From NCBI GenBank assembly GCA_002355455.1, contig AP017375.1, positions 124,001-188,000 on the forward strand: 64,000 nt of DNA. Reading direction: 5' to 3'. A program made the translations under genes and the position numbers. This document shows, piece by piece, positions 55,532 through 64,000 of the stretch (position 1 is its first letter; every line of letters starts with the position of its first letter). The notes below the pieces were generated by a model that was given only the letters and a program-made list of their open reading frames with translations, ran no database searches and had not been told where the DNA came from. The DNA comes from Stanieria sp. NIES-3757 (GTDB lineage: Bacteria > Cyanobacteriota > Cyanobacteriia > Cyanobacteriales > Xenococcaceae).

Positions 55532-56608
55532 TTATTTATTCCAATATCCGATTTTTCCTCTTTGTTTTAATTCACAATTAGCCTGTAATGATAACACTAA
55601 ATCAAGCATAAAAGATAGTAAACTAATAGGTAAAAATAATAATGCTTGAAATACCGATTTATCTAATAAACTTTTAATTCGACGGATTATAATATAGTTA
55701 GGAATTAACCACCACTGATTTTGTAGAAGAGATTTTTTGATTAATCCCTGAACCCACAGAGGCTCTTGCTGGTTCTTTTCTTTAATAAATAAACCTGCCT
55801 CTTTAGCTCGATTGGCAAGGAGTTCTTGATAAATTAATTGATTAATTGCACTACCAAGAATCAACCATTTTTCATGGCGCAAAAGACGGCGAGGATTAAT
55901 ATAAGCTTCAAACAAATGTGAAGCGGATGGAGCTAAAATTACGCGCTCAGGAACTTCAGATGTTTTTAAATTATCTGTGACGATCATAGTGTATAAAAAC
56001 GCATCTTGAGTTGGTAGATTATTAGGTAACCAAAGCTTACGTAAAATCTTGGCTTTGGCACAATAAAGTTGACCGCAAATCCAAGCAGGTTGCCCTGGAA
56101 TTTTAGTTTTTCCTGAAAGTTTAGAAATTTGAATTGATAGTTGTTCGATGATATTTTTATTGTCTTTAAAATAAATATCTTTAATTGGTTTATCTACGGC
56201 TACCCATGCTTGTGGCATAGTTTTTAAAACTTCAATCATTGAAGTAATAGTAGTAGATTCAAGCAGTTGAATATCGGAATCCATTAGCAATAAATAATCA
56301 GCCTCGGCATTTGATAATTGATGAACAAATACATTCCAAGCATTAGATTTTCCTGGCTGTTGTACTTCGTATACCTGCCAAGTAATTTTAGTAGTTATTG
56401 AGTTCTGATTAATCCGTTGAGCTAGAGTATCTTGAGCGATTTTAGCAGTATCATCTGTACAACCATTTGGAACAATAATAATTTCTATCTCGGTTGAAGA
56501 ATTGTATTGATGAAAAATATTTTGTGTTAATAATGAATCAATAGTTTTACCGATTAATTTAGCCTCATTATAGGCAAGAATTCCAATGCTAATTATGTTA
56601 CTGTCCAT
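55532..56608 (-). CDS. Glycosyltransferase family 2 protein
   Basis: The protein has an N-terminal GT-A fold (ISIGILAYNEAKLIGKTID) with the acidic cluster LLLMDSDIQLL for metal and nucleotide sugar. Two hydrophobic segments near the C-terminus (around LFLPISLLSFMLDLVLSL) suggest membrane attachment. From the ATG at 56608 it is 358 residues. A GTG six codons upstream is possible. It probably makes one linkage of the exopolysaccharide. The substrate is unknown. Confidence 0.87.
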   Translation of the reverse strand: MDSNIISIGILAYNEAKLIGKTIDSLLTQNIFHQYNSSTEIEIIIVPNGCTDDTAKIAQDTLAQRINQNSITTKITWQVYEVQQPGKSNAWNVFVHQLSNAEADYLLLMDSDIQLLESTTITSMIEVLKTMPQAWVAVDKPIKDIYFKDNKNIIEQLSIQISKLSGKTKIPGQPAWICGQLYCAKAKILRKLWLPNNLPTQDAFLYTMIVTDNLKTSEVPERVILAPSASHLFEAYINPRRLLRHEKWLILGSAINQLIYQELLANRAKEAGLFIKEKNQQEPLWVQGLIKKSLLQNQWWLIPNYIIIRRIKSLLDKSVFQALLFLPISLLSFMLDLVLSLQANCELKQRGKIGYWNK

Positions 56609-56718
56609 ATTTTTTATTAATTCCACTTGACCTAAAATTTCGGCTGAGGGATTTAAAATTTTTTAGTCTAATTTTATTAATATTTATTGAAATCAATTTA
56701 AAAATCATGCTTTAATAA

Positions 56719-57813
56719 TTAATCTATTTGTAAAATTCGAGTGTATTTTTCTACTGATTTTTCTAAAGAATATTCAAAAGCTCGTTGTTTAAGAAGGTGA
56801 GAATCTAGCGGTTGTCGAAGAGTATTAATAATTGCTTGGGCAATTCCTTCCACGTCTCCAATTTCGACTAACTTGCCATATTTACCACCAGCTAAAATTT
56901 CCCAGGGACCACTAGGACAATTAGTTGCAACAACAGAAGTCCCACCAGCCATTGCTTCAATTAAAACTGTTGGTAAACCTTCATAAAGAGAAGAAAGAAC
57001 AAATACCTTTGCTTTTGCCATGTAAGCATAAGGATTATCAACAAATCCTGGTAAAGCTACTGCTTCAGTTAAATTTAATTGTTTTATTAAAGCTTCTAAA
57101 CTCAAGCGATCGCTTCCTTCGCCTAAAATCATCAGTCGTGCAGGAATTTGTTGGCGAACTAAAGCCAAAGCTCGAATTAAAGTAGGAAAATCTTTTTGTT
57201 TATCTAATCTACCTACACCTACTATGACAGGAGGTTGGTCTGGTGCGAACCAAGGATGATTTACTGATTCGTTAACTTTTTGGGCTATTTCTGGGGTAAA
57301 GACAGGATTATGAATTACCTTAATTAATTGAGGAGGTAGACCTAATTTGATTAAATCATCGGCTACACCTTGAGAAACGGGAACAATTGCATTCGACCAA
57401 GGATAAAATAAACGAACCATTAAAGGAGCTAACCGTTTTTTTAAACTAGTTCCATATCTAAATTCTTGTGAAACAGTATTTTGAACGTTCACTACCACTT
57501 TGGTTGTAACACGAGCTAAATGCTTTGCTGCGATCGCAATTACATTAGTATCTTCTAGACTAGAAAGTAAAGCTTTTGGTTGTTCTCGTTTTAGGTAATT
57601 AACTAAGTCCCTAATACTAGCGAGGAGACGTTTGCCACCAAAATCAATCATGTTAATTTGAGGATCGACTAGCGGAACAAAAGGACCTTCACGTTTAACT
57701 AAAATTAGGTCAACTGGAATTCCTTGTCGAACTAAACCATTCATTAAATTGACCATCGATCTTTCTGCACCGCCTCCATCTAAGGAGGTTAAAAAAACTG
57801 TTAATTTTGCCAT
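56719..57813 (-). CDS. Glycosyltransferase family 4 protein
   Basis: The 364-residue GT4 enzyme begins MAKLTVFLTSLDGGGAERSM, with the glycine-rich G-G-A-E-R motif often seen in this group. Its donor domain has IVGVGRLDKQKDFPTLIRAL and SSLYEGLPTVLIEAMAGG. It is soluble or peripheral and probably extends the lipid-linked unit. It is 22 bases downstream of a GT2 gene on the same strand, so co-transcription is likely. The acceptor and linkage cannot be told from sequence. Confidence 0.9.
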   Translation of the reverse strand: MAKLTVFLTSLDGGGAERSMVNLMNGLVRQGIPVDLILVKREGPFVPLVDPQINMIDFGGKRLLASIRDLVNYLKREQPKALLSSLEDTNVIAIAAKHLARVTTKVVVNVQNTVSQEFRYGTSLKKRLAPLMVRLFYPWSNAIVPVSQGVADDLIKLGLPPQLIKVIHNPVFTPEIAQKVNESVNHPWFAPDQPPVIVGVGRLDKQKDFPTLIRALALVRQQIPARLMILGEGSDRLSLEALIKQLNLTEAVALPGFVDNPYAYMAKAKVFVLSSLYEGLPTVLIEAMAGGTSVVATNCPSGPWEILAGGKYGKLVEIGDVEGIAQAIINTLRQPLDSHLLKQRAFEYSLEKSVEKYTRILQID

Positions 57814-57834
57814 TTTTGACTTAGATTTTTTTAT

Positions 57835-58770
57835 TTAATTAAAGGATAAATTATTAATGATTTTTCTTGAAACATAATAGATTGCTCGCAATCTAATCAA
57901 AATTTTTTCTTTAATAGTTAAAGAATTAAAATAATCTTGAAATAAGTGTTGATTAAAATCGGAAATTTGATAATACCAAATCAAAGATAAACTTACAGCA
58001 ATATATTTATTGGTAAGCTTCTTTAAAGGTGGAAAATTATGTTTAAGCCAATAACTTAGTAGTACATAGATTTTCGCCTTAGTTTGTTGATGATTTTTGT
58101 TGAAAGTAAAGCGGTTATTTGAGTGAATTCTTTGTAAAACTAAAGGTTTACCTAACACAAAACCTGGGCTTAAATATAATGCAGCGTGTTGTAAGTAAGA
58201 ATCACCAATACTAATCCCTTTTCCTTCAGGCATCGGTAAGATTTGCTCGAGTAAAGAGCGATTAAAACACAATCCCGAAGTAGGGGGAATTTCAAAATAA
58301 TTAGCTGTACCTGAAATTTTGCCTTGCTGGATACTTGCTCTCAAGTCACATTTAAAAGAAGGATTTTTAGGACTATTATCTAATTGCTGCTTGTCATTTT
58401 GAGCAACTAATTGAACATCGTGAAAACACCAGTTTAATTCGGGATGGTTCTGTAAAGTATTTACTACTTCTGCTACCTTTTCAGGTACAAATATATCATC
58501 AGCATCGAGAAAACAAATTATTTCTCCAGAACTCGCAGCAAAGCCTGCATTAAAAGCAGAAGCTTGACCACCATTTTCTTTAAAAATTGGAATGATTTTT
58601 CCTTGAAAGTGATCAATGATTGTTCGAGAATTATCAGTAGAACCATCATCAACCACAATAATTTCTATGGGTTGATAAGTTTGTTTTAAAGCACTATCAA
58701 TTGCTTCAGCAATAAAACTTGCATAATTATAATTATTAATTATGATACTAACCAGAGGTTTTGTTTTCAT
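57835..58770 (-). CDS. Glycosyltransferase family 2 protein
   Basis: The 311-residue protein starts MKTKPLVSIIINNYNYASFI and has IEIIVVDDGSTDNS and CFLDADDIF, the DDG and DxD-like motifs of the GT2 GT-A fold. The C-terminal part is helical and lacks a clear membrane anchor. It is 25 bases after the flippase gene on the same strand. It is likely one of the sugar transferases of the repeat unit. The donor sugar is unknown. Confidence 0.9.
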   Translation of the reverse strand: MKTKPLVSIIINNYNYASFIAEAIDSALKQTYQPIEIIVVDDGSTDNSRTIIDHFQGKIIPIFKENGGQASAFNAGFAASSGEIICFLDADDIFVPEKVAEVVNTLQNHPELNWCFHDVQLVAQNDKQQLDNSPKNPSFKCDLRASIQQGKISGTANYFEIPPTSGLCFNRSLLEQILPMPEGKGISIGDSYLQHAALYLSPGFVLGKPLVLQRIHSNNRFTFNKNHQQTKAKIYVLLSYWLKHNFPPLKKLTNKYIAVSLSLIWYYQISDFNQHLFQDYFNSLTIKEKILIRLRAIYYVSRKIINNLSFN

Positions 58771-58794
58771 TGTTAATACATAAGATTAATAACT

Positions 58795-60120
58795 TTAGCG
58801 ATTTTTAAATAAACCATTTAAAGTCATTGCTTTGGTCATTACCAAACCCATTGGACGAGCTGGAGGATACAGAAAACACATCACATAATCGGCAAAGCCA
58901 TAAGAAAGCACTGTAGCGATCGCTGCTCCAACTGCTCCATAAATAGGAATCAACCACCAATTGAGAAGAATATTTAAGATTGCACCTGAGACACTAGCTG
59001 CTAGAGCAAATTTAGTTAATTCTTCTGTAGCAATCCAAACTTCTTTGATGTATCCCAAAAAACCAAACACTGAAGCCCAAATATGGATAGATAAAACCGC
59101 TCCTGCTGCTGCATAATCCGTACCAAACACCAATATTACTAAAGGTGTAGCTAAAAAAGTCATTGGTATGGCGATCGCATAAACAATGAGAGTTAATAAA
59201 TTAGCAAGTCTCTGAATTTTTTGGTAATAAAGCTCTTGACTAACTTGTTTAGCACTAATAATTGCAGGAGAAAAAGACTTCACAATTGCCAAGATCAGAA
59301 TAGGCCATGCTTCTGAAAGTTTCACTGCTGCCGAATAAACTCCTACCTCTTGATCGCTCGCTAATTGACCAAGCATAATTTGATCGATACGGAGATAGAC
59401 TACAATGGCTAAACTGGATAAAATTAGCGGCCAGCTTACTCTCAGCATCTGTTTGGCTCTGAGGAATTTACCCCGCCAGTTAATAATTTTGCCTGTAGTT
59501 TTTTGATAAGCGATCGCCATAAAAATATTGGAAATCAAGCTTTCGATCAAAAATGTCCACGCAAAAGCGATTAAAGAGCCTCCTGTTTCTAGCAAGACCA
59601 CTCTAACTACCGAAATGATCAAAAATGAAGTATTTCTTGCCCAAACACCATATTTTGCTTGTACCTGGGACTGAAATAGCTGATCTACGATATCAATTGG
59701 TTGAAAGACAAGTCGCAGAGCTAAAATTAGGACTAAAATTTGACTTAGTTGATCTTCAGGACGAAGCACGAAAATTGAGATTAGACTGAGTAAGAAAGTT
59801 CCTACTCCAGCAAGGGATTTTAAAACAAAAGCTGTGCCTAAAATCTCATCTTTTCGCTCTGGCTCACTGACTAAATCTCTAATTAAAATTTGATTTAAGC
59901 CTAAATCAGCTAAATTACCAAACAGATCTATAAAAGCTATTCCATAATTCAACAAACCAAATTGAGCAGTTCCTAAATATCTGGCAATCCAAGCTAAGAC
60001 GACAAAACCGACCACCATTCGCAAAACTCTTTCAATGACCAGCCAACTGATATTGCTGATAATTTTTCTGAAGTTTGGGCTGCTCAGTTTTTTAGAAAAA
60101 ATCAAGAGCTTTTTACGCAT
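58795..60120 (-). CDS. Polysaccharide flippase (Wzx-like)
   Basis: The 441-residue protein has about twelve to fourteen hydrophobic segments and the MATE/oligosaccharide flippase pattern. ISWLVIERVLRMVVGFVVLA opens helix 1. ARYLGTAQFGLLNYGIAFID is the common motif after it, and YLRIDQIMLGQLASDQEVGV follows mid-way. It moves the lipid-linked repeat unit across the cytoplasmic membrane for polymerisation. It starts at ATG 60120 (a TTG precedes it) and sits 16 bases after the tyrosine autokinase gene. Confidence 0.9.
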   Translation of the reverse strand: MRKKLLIFSKKLSSPNFRKIISNISWLVIERVLRMVVGFVVLAWIARYLGTAQFGLLNYGIAFIDLFGNLADLGLNQILIRDLVSEPERKDEILGTAFVLKSLAGVGTFLLSLISIFVLRPEDQLSQILVLILALRLVFQPIDIVDQLFQSQVQAKYGVWARNTSFLIISVVRVVLLETGGSLIAFAWTFLIESLISNIFMAIAYQKTTGKIINWRGKFLRAKQMLRVSWPLILSSLAIVVYLRIDQIMLGQLASDQEVGVYSAAVKLSEAWPILILAIVKSFSPAIISAKQVSQELYYQKIQRLANLLTLIVYAIAIPMTFLATPLVILVFGTDYAAAGAVLSIHIWASVFGFLGYIKEVWIATEELTKFALAASVSGAILNILLNWWLIPIYGAVGAAIATVLSYGFADYVMCFLYPPARPMGLVMTKAMTLNGLFKNR

Positions 60121-60136
60121 CAACTCGCTTTAATTT

Positions 60137-62350
60137 TTAATTGTTTTGATTTTCATTTGACCGAGTTAAGGCAGTCAAATATTTGTTACCGTAGTTTTTG
60201 GCGTAAGCTTTGCCATGATAGTAGTAACTATCTGGTTCATATTTAGTAACTACTCCATTGACAACTAAGCCCAGAATATTTTGTTTTGATTGTTCTAAGA
60301 TTTCTCTACTAGCGTTAGCACTAGCAGGCTCAATTACACCAGGACGAACTACCATTAAAATACCATCTGCAAATTTACCAACTGTTAGGGCATCAGCAAA
60401 TAATAATAACGGTGGAGTATCAAAAATAATTAAGTCATAATCTTGTTGTAATTCCTCAACTAGCGATCGCATTTGGGGAGAGTTTAGTAAAGCCAATGAA
60501 TTAGGTAAGGTTTTACCCGCCGTCAAAACGTCTAAATTGGGAACAACTGATTTAATTGCTTGGGTTAAGTAATTTTGGTCTTGAAGTATATCGAGTAACC
60601 CAACTGAGTTGTCTAATTCCCAAATTTCTTGTTGCTGGGGATTATGGACATCAGCATCGATTAGAAGTACCTTTTTACCTAATTGAGCGCTCGCAGTAGC
60701 TAGATTAGAAGCTACAGTTGATTTTCCTTCTTGAGGGATTGAACTAGTAACGACAATCGAGCTTAAATTTTCCTGATGAGTAAGAAATTCTAAATTAGCA
60801 TGTACCATACGGTAGGCTTCACTCATCAGAGAATGAGGCACTTCTTGAACTAAACGTCCTGGTACACTAGGTTCTTCCATCTCCACCCCTGGTAAAAATT
60901 TCTGTGGTTGAGAATGAGGAATCATTCCTAACAGTTTGTAGTTCAACAGACTGCGTACTTCTTTGGTGGTTTTTAAGGAAGGATCTCTTAATTCAAGAAT
61001 AAAAGCTGTGATCACATAAAACAAACTACCAGCTAATATTCCAGCAGCTAACATCGCCGACTTGCTTAAAGTTACAGGATATTCTGACGCGAGCGCAGGA
61101 CTGACTATTTGAGCATTATTAACATTCTGATTTTCAGCAATTTGTGCTTGTTGAAGATTTTTTAGTAAAGTTTCATAAGCTGTTTGAGCAGCTTCTAACT
61201 GCCGTTCTAAATCTCTTTGTTGCTGTTGTAGTTGAGGTAGAAGATTAGACCTTGTTTGATAATTTGCTTTAGCTTGGTTAAGGGAATCTAATTCTTTGGC
61301 TAAAGATCTGCGGTCAATTTCATAATTAACCAAATTTTGCGCCAGTCCTTTTTCAATGTCGCCTGTTTGTAAATTGCGACTAGATATTCCTGTTTGAGAA
61401 CCGATTGATTCTCCTGTCCTTCGCACTAGTTCTTGTTGTAAGTAAGCCTTTTCTTCTTCTAGGGCAATAATACTGGGGTTAGTATCTAGAAAACGACTCC
61501 GCTCGCTTGCCAATTGATTTTCAACATCTTTTAATTTAGTAACCAATTGTTGCACTGCGGGAGAATCATTTAAGGTGTTCAACCTGAGAGCTTCTTGAGA
61601 AGAAATACCTAGTTTAAGTTCTAACTCTTGAATTCTTTCGTTAACTTTGCCTAAATTGGCTTTAACTTGGTCAATTCTGTCATCTATTTGACCCAGTTGA
61701 TTAACTGATAGTTCACTTTCTACTCCCAGATTAACAACTTGATATTTTTCTTGGAAATTTCTTAAATTTGCTTCGGCTTGTTTGAGTTGTTGTTCAGTTT
61801 TGGGTAACTGTTGAGTAATAAACTCCTTAGCTGAAGCTGCTGCGGTGCGATTGATTGACACATTTTGGTTTAAATATTTATCCATTAAGGTGTCCACAAT
61901 CAACTGTGCTTTTTGGGGCTCTGGATCTTGATAACTTACTTGGACAATATCTGTATCTTGAATATTTTTAATTTCTAAATTAGTTAAAAAACTTTCGTAA
62001 GTTATTAATTCGCCTTTTTCATCAGTTAAATTCAAACTTTTAATTGTTTGTTGAACAACTGGTGCGGAACGAATTACTTCTGCTTCGGTGTCTACAGGAG
62101 AGCCTTCAAATTTTAAAGTATCTAATCTGCCAATTCTTCCTCCAGCTTCAGTAACTAAGGCAGAACTAGGGTTTTCTTTAATAAATTTCAGTTTACCAAC
62201 GGCTTCATACTTTTTTTGAGACAATAAAGCTAATAAAGCTGCAACTATAACTGTTATTAAAAAAACTCCTGTTGCTGGCACACTATGACGTTTTAAAATT
62301 AGCCAATATTTTTGAAAATCGAGCTCTTCTGGCGGTGTTGGCATTTCCAT
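60137..62350 (-). CDS. Chain-length determinant and tyrosine autokinase (Wzc-like)
   Basis: This bacterial tyrosine kinase controls polysaccharide chain length. The 737-residue protein has a Wzz domain with a membrane helix (about 26-44), a long periplasmic coiled coil (about 170-400), a second helix (about 431-453), and a cytoplasmic kinase. Walker A is SSIPQEGKST (536-545), Walker A' VLLIDAD (561-567) and Walker B LIIFDTP (640-646). The tyrosine cluster that is phosphorylated is at the C-terminus (Tyr704, 709, 710, 711, 716, 720, 724). It lies between a GT4 gene and the flippase on the minus strand. The outer-membrane exporter and phosphatase are not in view. Confidence 0.94.
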   Translation of the reverse strand: MEMPTPPEELDFQKYWLILKRHSVPATGVFLITVIVAALLALLSQKKYEAVGKLKFIKENPSSALVTEAGGRIGRLDTLKFEGSPVDTEAEVIRSAPVVQQTIKSLNLTDEKGELITYESFLTNLEIKNIQDTDIVQVSYQDPEPQKAQLIVDTLMDKYLNQNVSINRTAAASAKEFITQQLPKTEQQLKQAEANLRNFQEKYQVVNLGVESELSVNQLGQIDDRIDQVKANLGKVNERIQELELKLGISSQEALRLNTLNDSPAVQQLVTKLKDVENQLASERSRFLDTNPSIIALEEEKAYLQQELVRRTGESIGSQTGISSRNLQTGDIEKGLAQNLVNYEIDRRSLAKELDSLNQAKANYQTRSNLLPQLQQQQRDLERQLEAAQTAYETLLKNLQQAQIAENQNVNNAQIVSPALASEYPVTLSKSAMLAAGILAGSLFYVITAFILELRDPSLKTTKEVRSLLNYKLLGMIPHSQPQKFLPGVEMEEPSVPGRLVQEVPHSLMSEAYRMVHANLEFLTHQENLSSIVVTSSIPQEGKSTVASNLATASAQLGKKVLLIDADVHNPQQQEIWELDNSVGLLDILQDQNYLTQAIKSVVPNLDVLTAGKTLPNSLALLNSPQMRSLVEELQQDYDLIIFDTPPLLLFADALTVGKFADGILMVVRPGVIEPASANASREILEQSKQNILGLVVNGVVTKYEPDSYYYHGKAYAKNYGNKYLTALTRSNENQNN

Positions 62351-62379
62351 AATAATATCTATAACCCTTTATTTAAAGT

Positions 62380-63549
62380 CTAATTCTTGCATATTTTTAT
62401 CGCATCTTTGTAAAGTTTCGATAAAGAAATACTATATTTTTGAATGCTAAATGCAGCAACTTTATTTCTACCTGCCTGACTAATCTTTTCTCTTAAATCT
62501 AGATTTTCTAGAAGAAATTCAATAGCTGTTTTAATTTGTTGGCTATTACCTGGTTCGACTAACCAACCTGTTTCAGTATGAACGATAACTTCTCCAATTC
62601 CACCTACTGGTGTGCTAATTACTGGTATCGCCCAACTCATAGCTTCTAATAATGCCATTGGTAAACCTTCATTGTAAGAAGGTAACAAAAATAAATCTGT
62701 TTGGGCTAACAATTGATTACGTTGTTCGCGATTTATCCAACCATAAAAATCGACTTTCTCTTCAATTCCCAACTTTTTAGCTAAGTCTAGAGTCTCATTA
62801 ATCTCGCCACTACCTGCAATAATTAATTTTATTTTGTGACTTAATTCTGTTTTAATTAAAGCGATCGCCTTAAGTAGATCGTAGATTCCTTTACGTTGAT
62901 TAATTTTACCTAGAAACAATAATTTAAACTCCTCATCGGGAGCTTTGGTAGGCAGATTTTGCGGAAAATCTACAGGATTATGAAGTACGACTACTTTTTG
63001 TTCTGGGATCTGACAATGAGAAATATAAAATCTTTTCCAGCTTTCAGACAAAACAATTAAATAAGTACTTTTTTGTAAAATCCAATTAAGAAATTTTCGG
63101 AGAATAGGTTTAAGTTGAGCATGAAAAGTATGAAACTCGGCTCCATGAGCATGAAGAATCACTGGTTTGTTAAATAACAAAGCAATTAAAACCAAAACTG
63201 AATTACGCCAAGCACTACCTCTTTCTGACAAATGAAGATGAAGCAAGTCTACTTTTTGTTGTAGAAGTAGCCAACTTAATTTCGCTATAGCTAAACAAAA
63301 TACCCTTAACGATTCTAACTTGGTCATGCGAGCGCCATTCCAAGTACTAATATGTTGAAATTTTATTTCTGGAGTAGCTGACTCTATAATTAAATTAGAT
63401 ACAGCACCCATTCCCCCTTGCTCTTGAAGACTAGGACCTAACATAATTATCCTAGTCGGTTGTATGTCTGGGGTAGCAGTTATGAAATTTTTTCGTTTGT
63501 CTGTTTGTTGACTACGAAAAGATTTTCCTAGTTTTGCAGATGTAATCAT
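62380..63549 (-). CDS. Glycosyltransferase family 4 protein (first gene of the locus)
   Basis: The 389-residue GT4 protein has an extended polar start and then IIMLGPSLQEQGGMGAVSNL. Its donor half has LFLGKINQRKGIYDLLKAI and LLPSYNEGLPMALLEAMSWA. It is the first gene of the minus-strand exopolysaccharide unit, 29 bases before the autokinase gene. Its promoter therefore lies in the 63550-63806 spacer, which carries two TTACGTAA palindromes. Its role could be as an early sugar transferase, but it carries no sign of an initiating polyprenyl-phosphate transferase. Confidence 0.9.
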   Translation of the reverse strand: MITSAKLGKSFRSQQTDKRKNFITATPDIQPTRIIMLGPSLQEQGGMGAVSNLIIESATPEIKFQHISTWNGARMTKLESLRVFCLAIAKLSWLLLQQKVDLLHLHLSERGSAWRNSVLVLIALLFNKPVILHAHGAEFHTFHAQLKPILRKFLNWILQKSTYLIVLSESWKRFYISHCQIPEQKVVVLHNPVDFPQNLPTKAPDEEFKLLFLGKINQRKGIYDLLKAIALIKTELSHKIKLIIAGSGEINETLDLAKKLGIEEKVDFYGWINREQRNQLLAQTDLFLLPSYNEGLPMALLEAMSWAIPVISTPVGGIGEVIVHTETGWLVEPGNSQQIKTAIEFLLENLDLREKISQAGRNKVAAFSIQKYSISLSKLYKDAIKICKN

Positions 63550-63583
63550 TAGTATAAATATTTAGAGTGGTAGTTACATTTAC

Positions 63584-63622
63584 TTACGTAATGCTTCAAC
63601 TTAAATTAATCGATTTACGTAA
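63584..63622. promoter_or_regulatory. Two TTACGTAA palindromes 31 bp apart in a divergent promoter
   Basis: Perfect 8-bp palindromes at 63584-63591 and 63615-63622 have centres 31 bp apart, about three helical turns. They lie between the exopolysaccharide locus (minus, start 63549) and the binding-lipoprotein gene (plus, start 63807). The spacing suggests binding by two dimers of one regulator. The regulator is unknown. Confidence 0.5.
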
Positions 63623-63806
63623 AAGTACATAATGACAATAATATTGGCATAAATGTAAATTTCAGGTGAAACAAGTTACTTCAAATATTCTCATAATAAA
63701 ATCTAATAACTTCTATTATTAATGTTTATCAATATTTTTTGAGAAGAGAAGTAGTTAACTCATAATTTCAAATATCTTAGTAATGCTTACGGAAAATTAA
63801 GAAAAA

Positions 63807-64000
63807 ATGTTTGTTCGACCTTGGTTCAAATTTTTCTGTTTTTGGTTACTAATTCCGATTGTTACTGGATGTAGTTCGACAACCGTTAATTCTGAAAAGC
63901 TCACTATTGGCGTGATTAGTTACGGAGAAGAAGCAGTATCAGTAGAAAAGTATCAGCAGTTGCAAGAATACTTAGCCAAAGAAACCAACTCAATTGTTGA
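63807..64000 (+). CDS. Periplasmic phosphate/phosphonate-type binding lipoprotein (cut by window end)
   Basis: The frame runs off the window after 64 codons. It begins MFVRPWFKFFCFWLL and has a lipobox IVTGC at the expected place, then the start of a solute-binding domain (LTIGVISYGEEAVSVEKYQQ LQEYLAK). The pattern I-G-V-x-S-x-x... followed by a QLQEYL helix is typical of PhnD-like (phosphate, phosphonate, or iron) ABC binding proteins in cyanobacteria. It is divergent from the exopolysaccharide locus. The family call rests on only the first 64 residues. Confidence 0.7.
   Translation, partial: MFVRPWFKFFCFWLLIPIVTGCSSTTVNSEKLTIGVISYGEEAVSVEKYQQLQEYLAKETNSIV

Overview
The window is a stretch of cyanobacterial chromosome. 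The evidence is the frequent HIP1 octamer GCGATCGC, a full set of typically cyanobacterial genes (phycoerythrobilin synthesis, CpcS/CpeS lyase, photosynthetic GAPDH Gap2, plant-type ferredoxin, Ycf39, Ftn2/ARC6, MinCDE, PEP carboxylase, biliverdin reductase), and short tandem repeats of the kind common in these genomes. The DNA is AT-rich, with many long gene-poor spacers. The pebA-pebB-lyase group says the host makes phycoerythrobilin. I cannot name the genus from the sequence alone. No tRNA, rRNA or CRISPR array was seen.

Layout. 1-1.1 kb: no gene seen. 1.1-3.3 kb: bilin genes on the minus strand (CpeS-type lyase, pebA, pebB). 3.5-7.6 kb: DUF2062 membrane protein, an interrupted small coiled-coil gene, aspartase, a 47-residue lipoprotein, Cu/Zn superoxide dismutase and a small acidic protein. 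7.7-10.8 kb: murC-murB-ybaB on the minus strand. 11.1-16.8 kb: gap2, an unusual ATP-grasp ligase and sbcC. 17.2-23.4 kb: a 50-residue protein with its own terminator, then an NAD cluster (pncB, nadD, an NrtR-like regulator, a PchB/chorismate-mutase-like protein, a PH-like protein, nadE). A perfect palindrome lies just before pncB. 23.3-28.6 kb: AI-2E-type permease, DUF4278 protein, ppc. 28.9-35.2 kb: cell division genes (minC, minD, minE and, divergently, ftn2) around a DUF1537 kinase. 36-43 kb: zinc-ribbon protein, ggt, ycf39, DUF2809 protein, then a compact MFS-VOC-MEKHLA-acyltransferase group. 43.7-51.5 kb: a 1345-residue membrane protein, petF, bvdR, recA, DUF3493 protein. 51.6-51.85 kb: the 3' end of a decayed group II intron. 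51.85-63.5 kb: a nine-gene exopolysaccharide locus, all on the minus strand. 63.8 kb to the end: the start of a phosphate/phosphonate-type binding lipoprotein.

How the genes connect. PebA and PebB turn biliverdin into phycoerythrobilin, the CpeS-type lyase attaches bilins to phycobiliproteins, and BvdR (45 kb away) competes for the same biliverdin. PncB, NadD and NadE are three consecutive steps from nicotinate to NAD, and the NrtR-like protein is the likely regulator. The exopolysaccharide locus has a tyrosine autokinase/chain-length protein, flippase, polymerase/ligase, five glycosyltransferases and a PIG-L deacetylase, so it looks like a Wzx/Wzy-type pathway lacking only the outer-membrane export protein and phosphatase in view.

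The observations most worth a second look are the group II intron remnant fused to the stop codon of the PIG-L gene, the palindrome in front of the NAD cluster, the ~92-nt element shared by the upstream regions of ggt and the giant membrane protein, the compact VOC-MEKHLA-acyltransferase operon, and several small genes.
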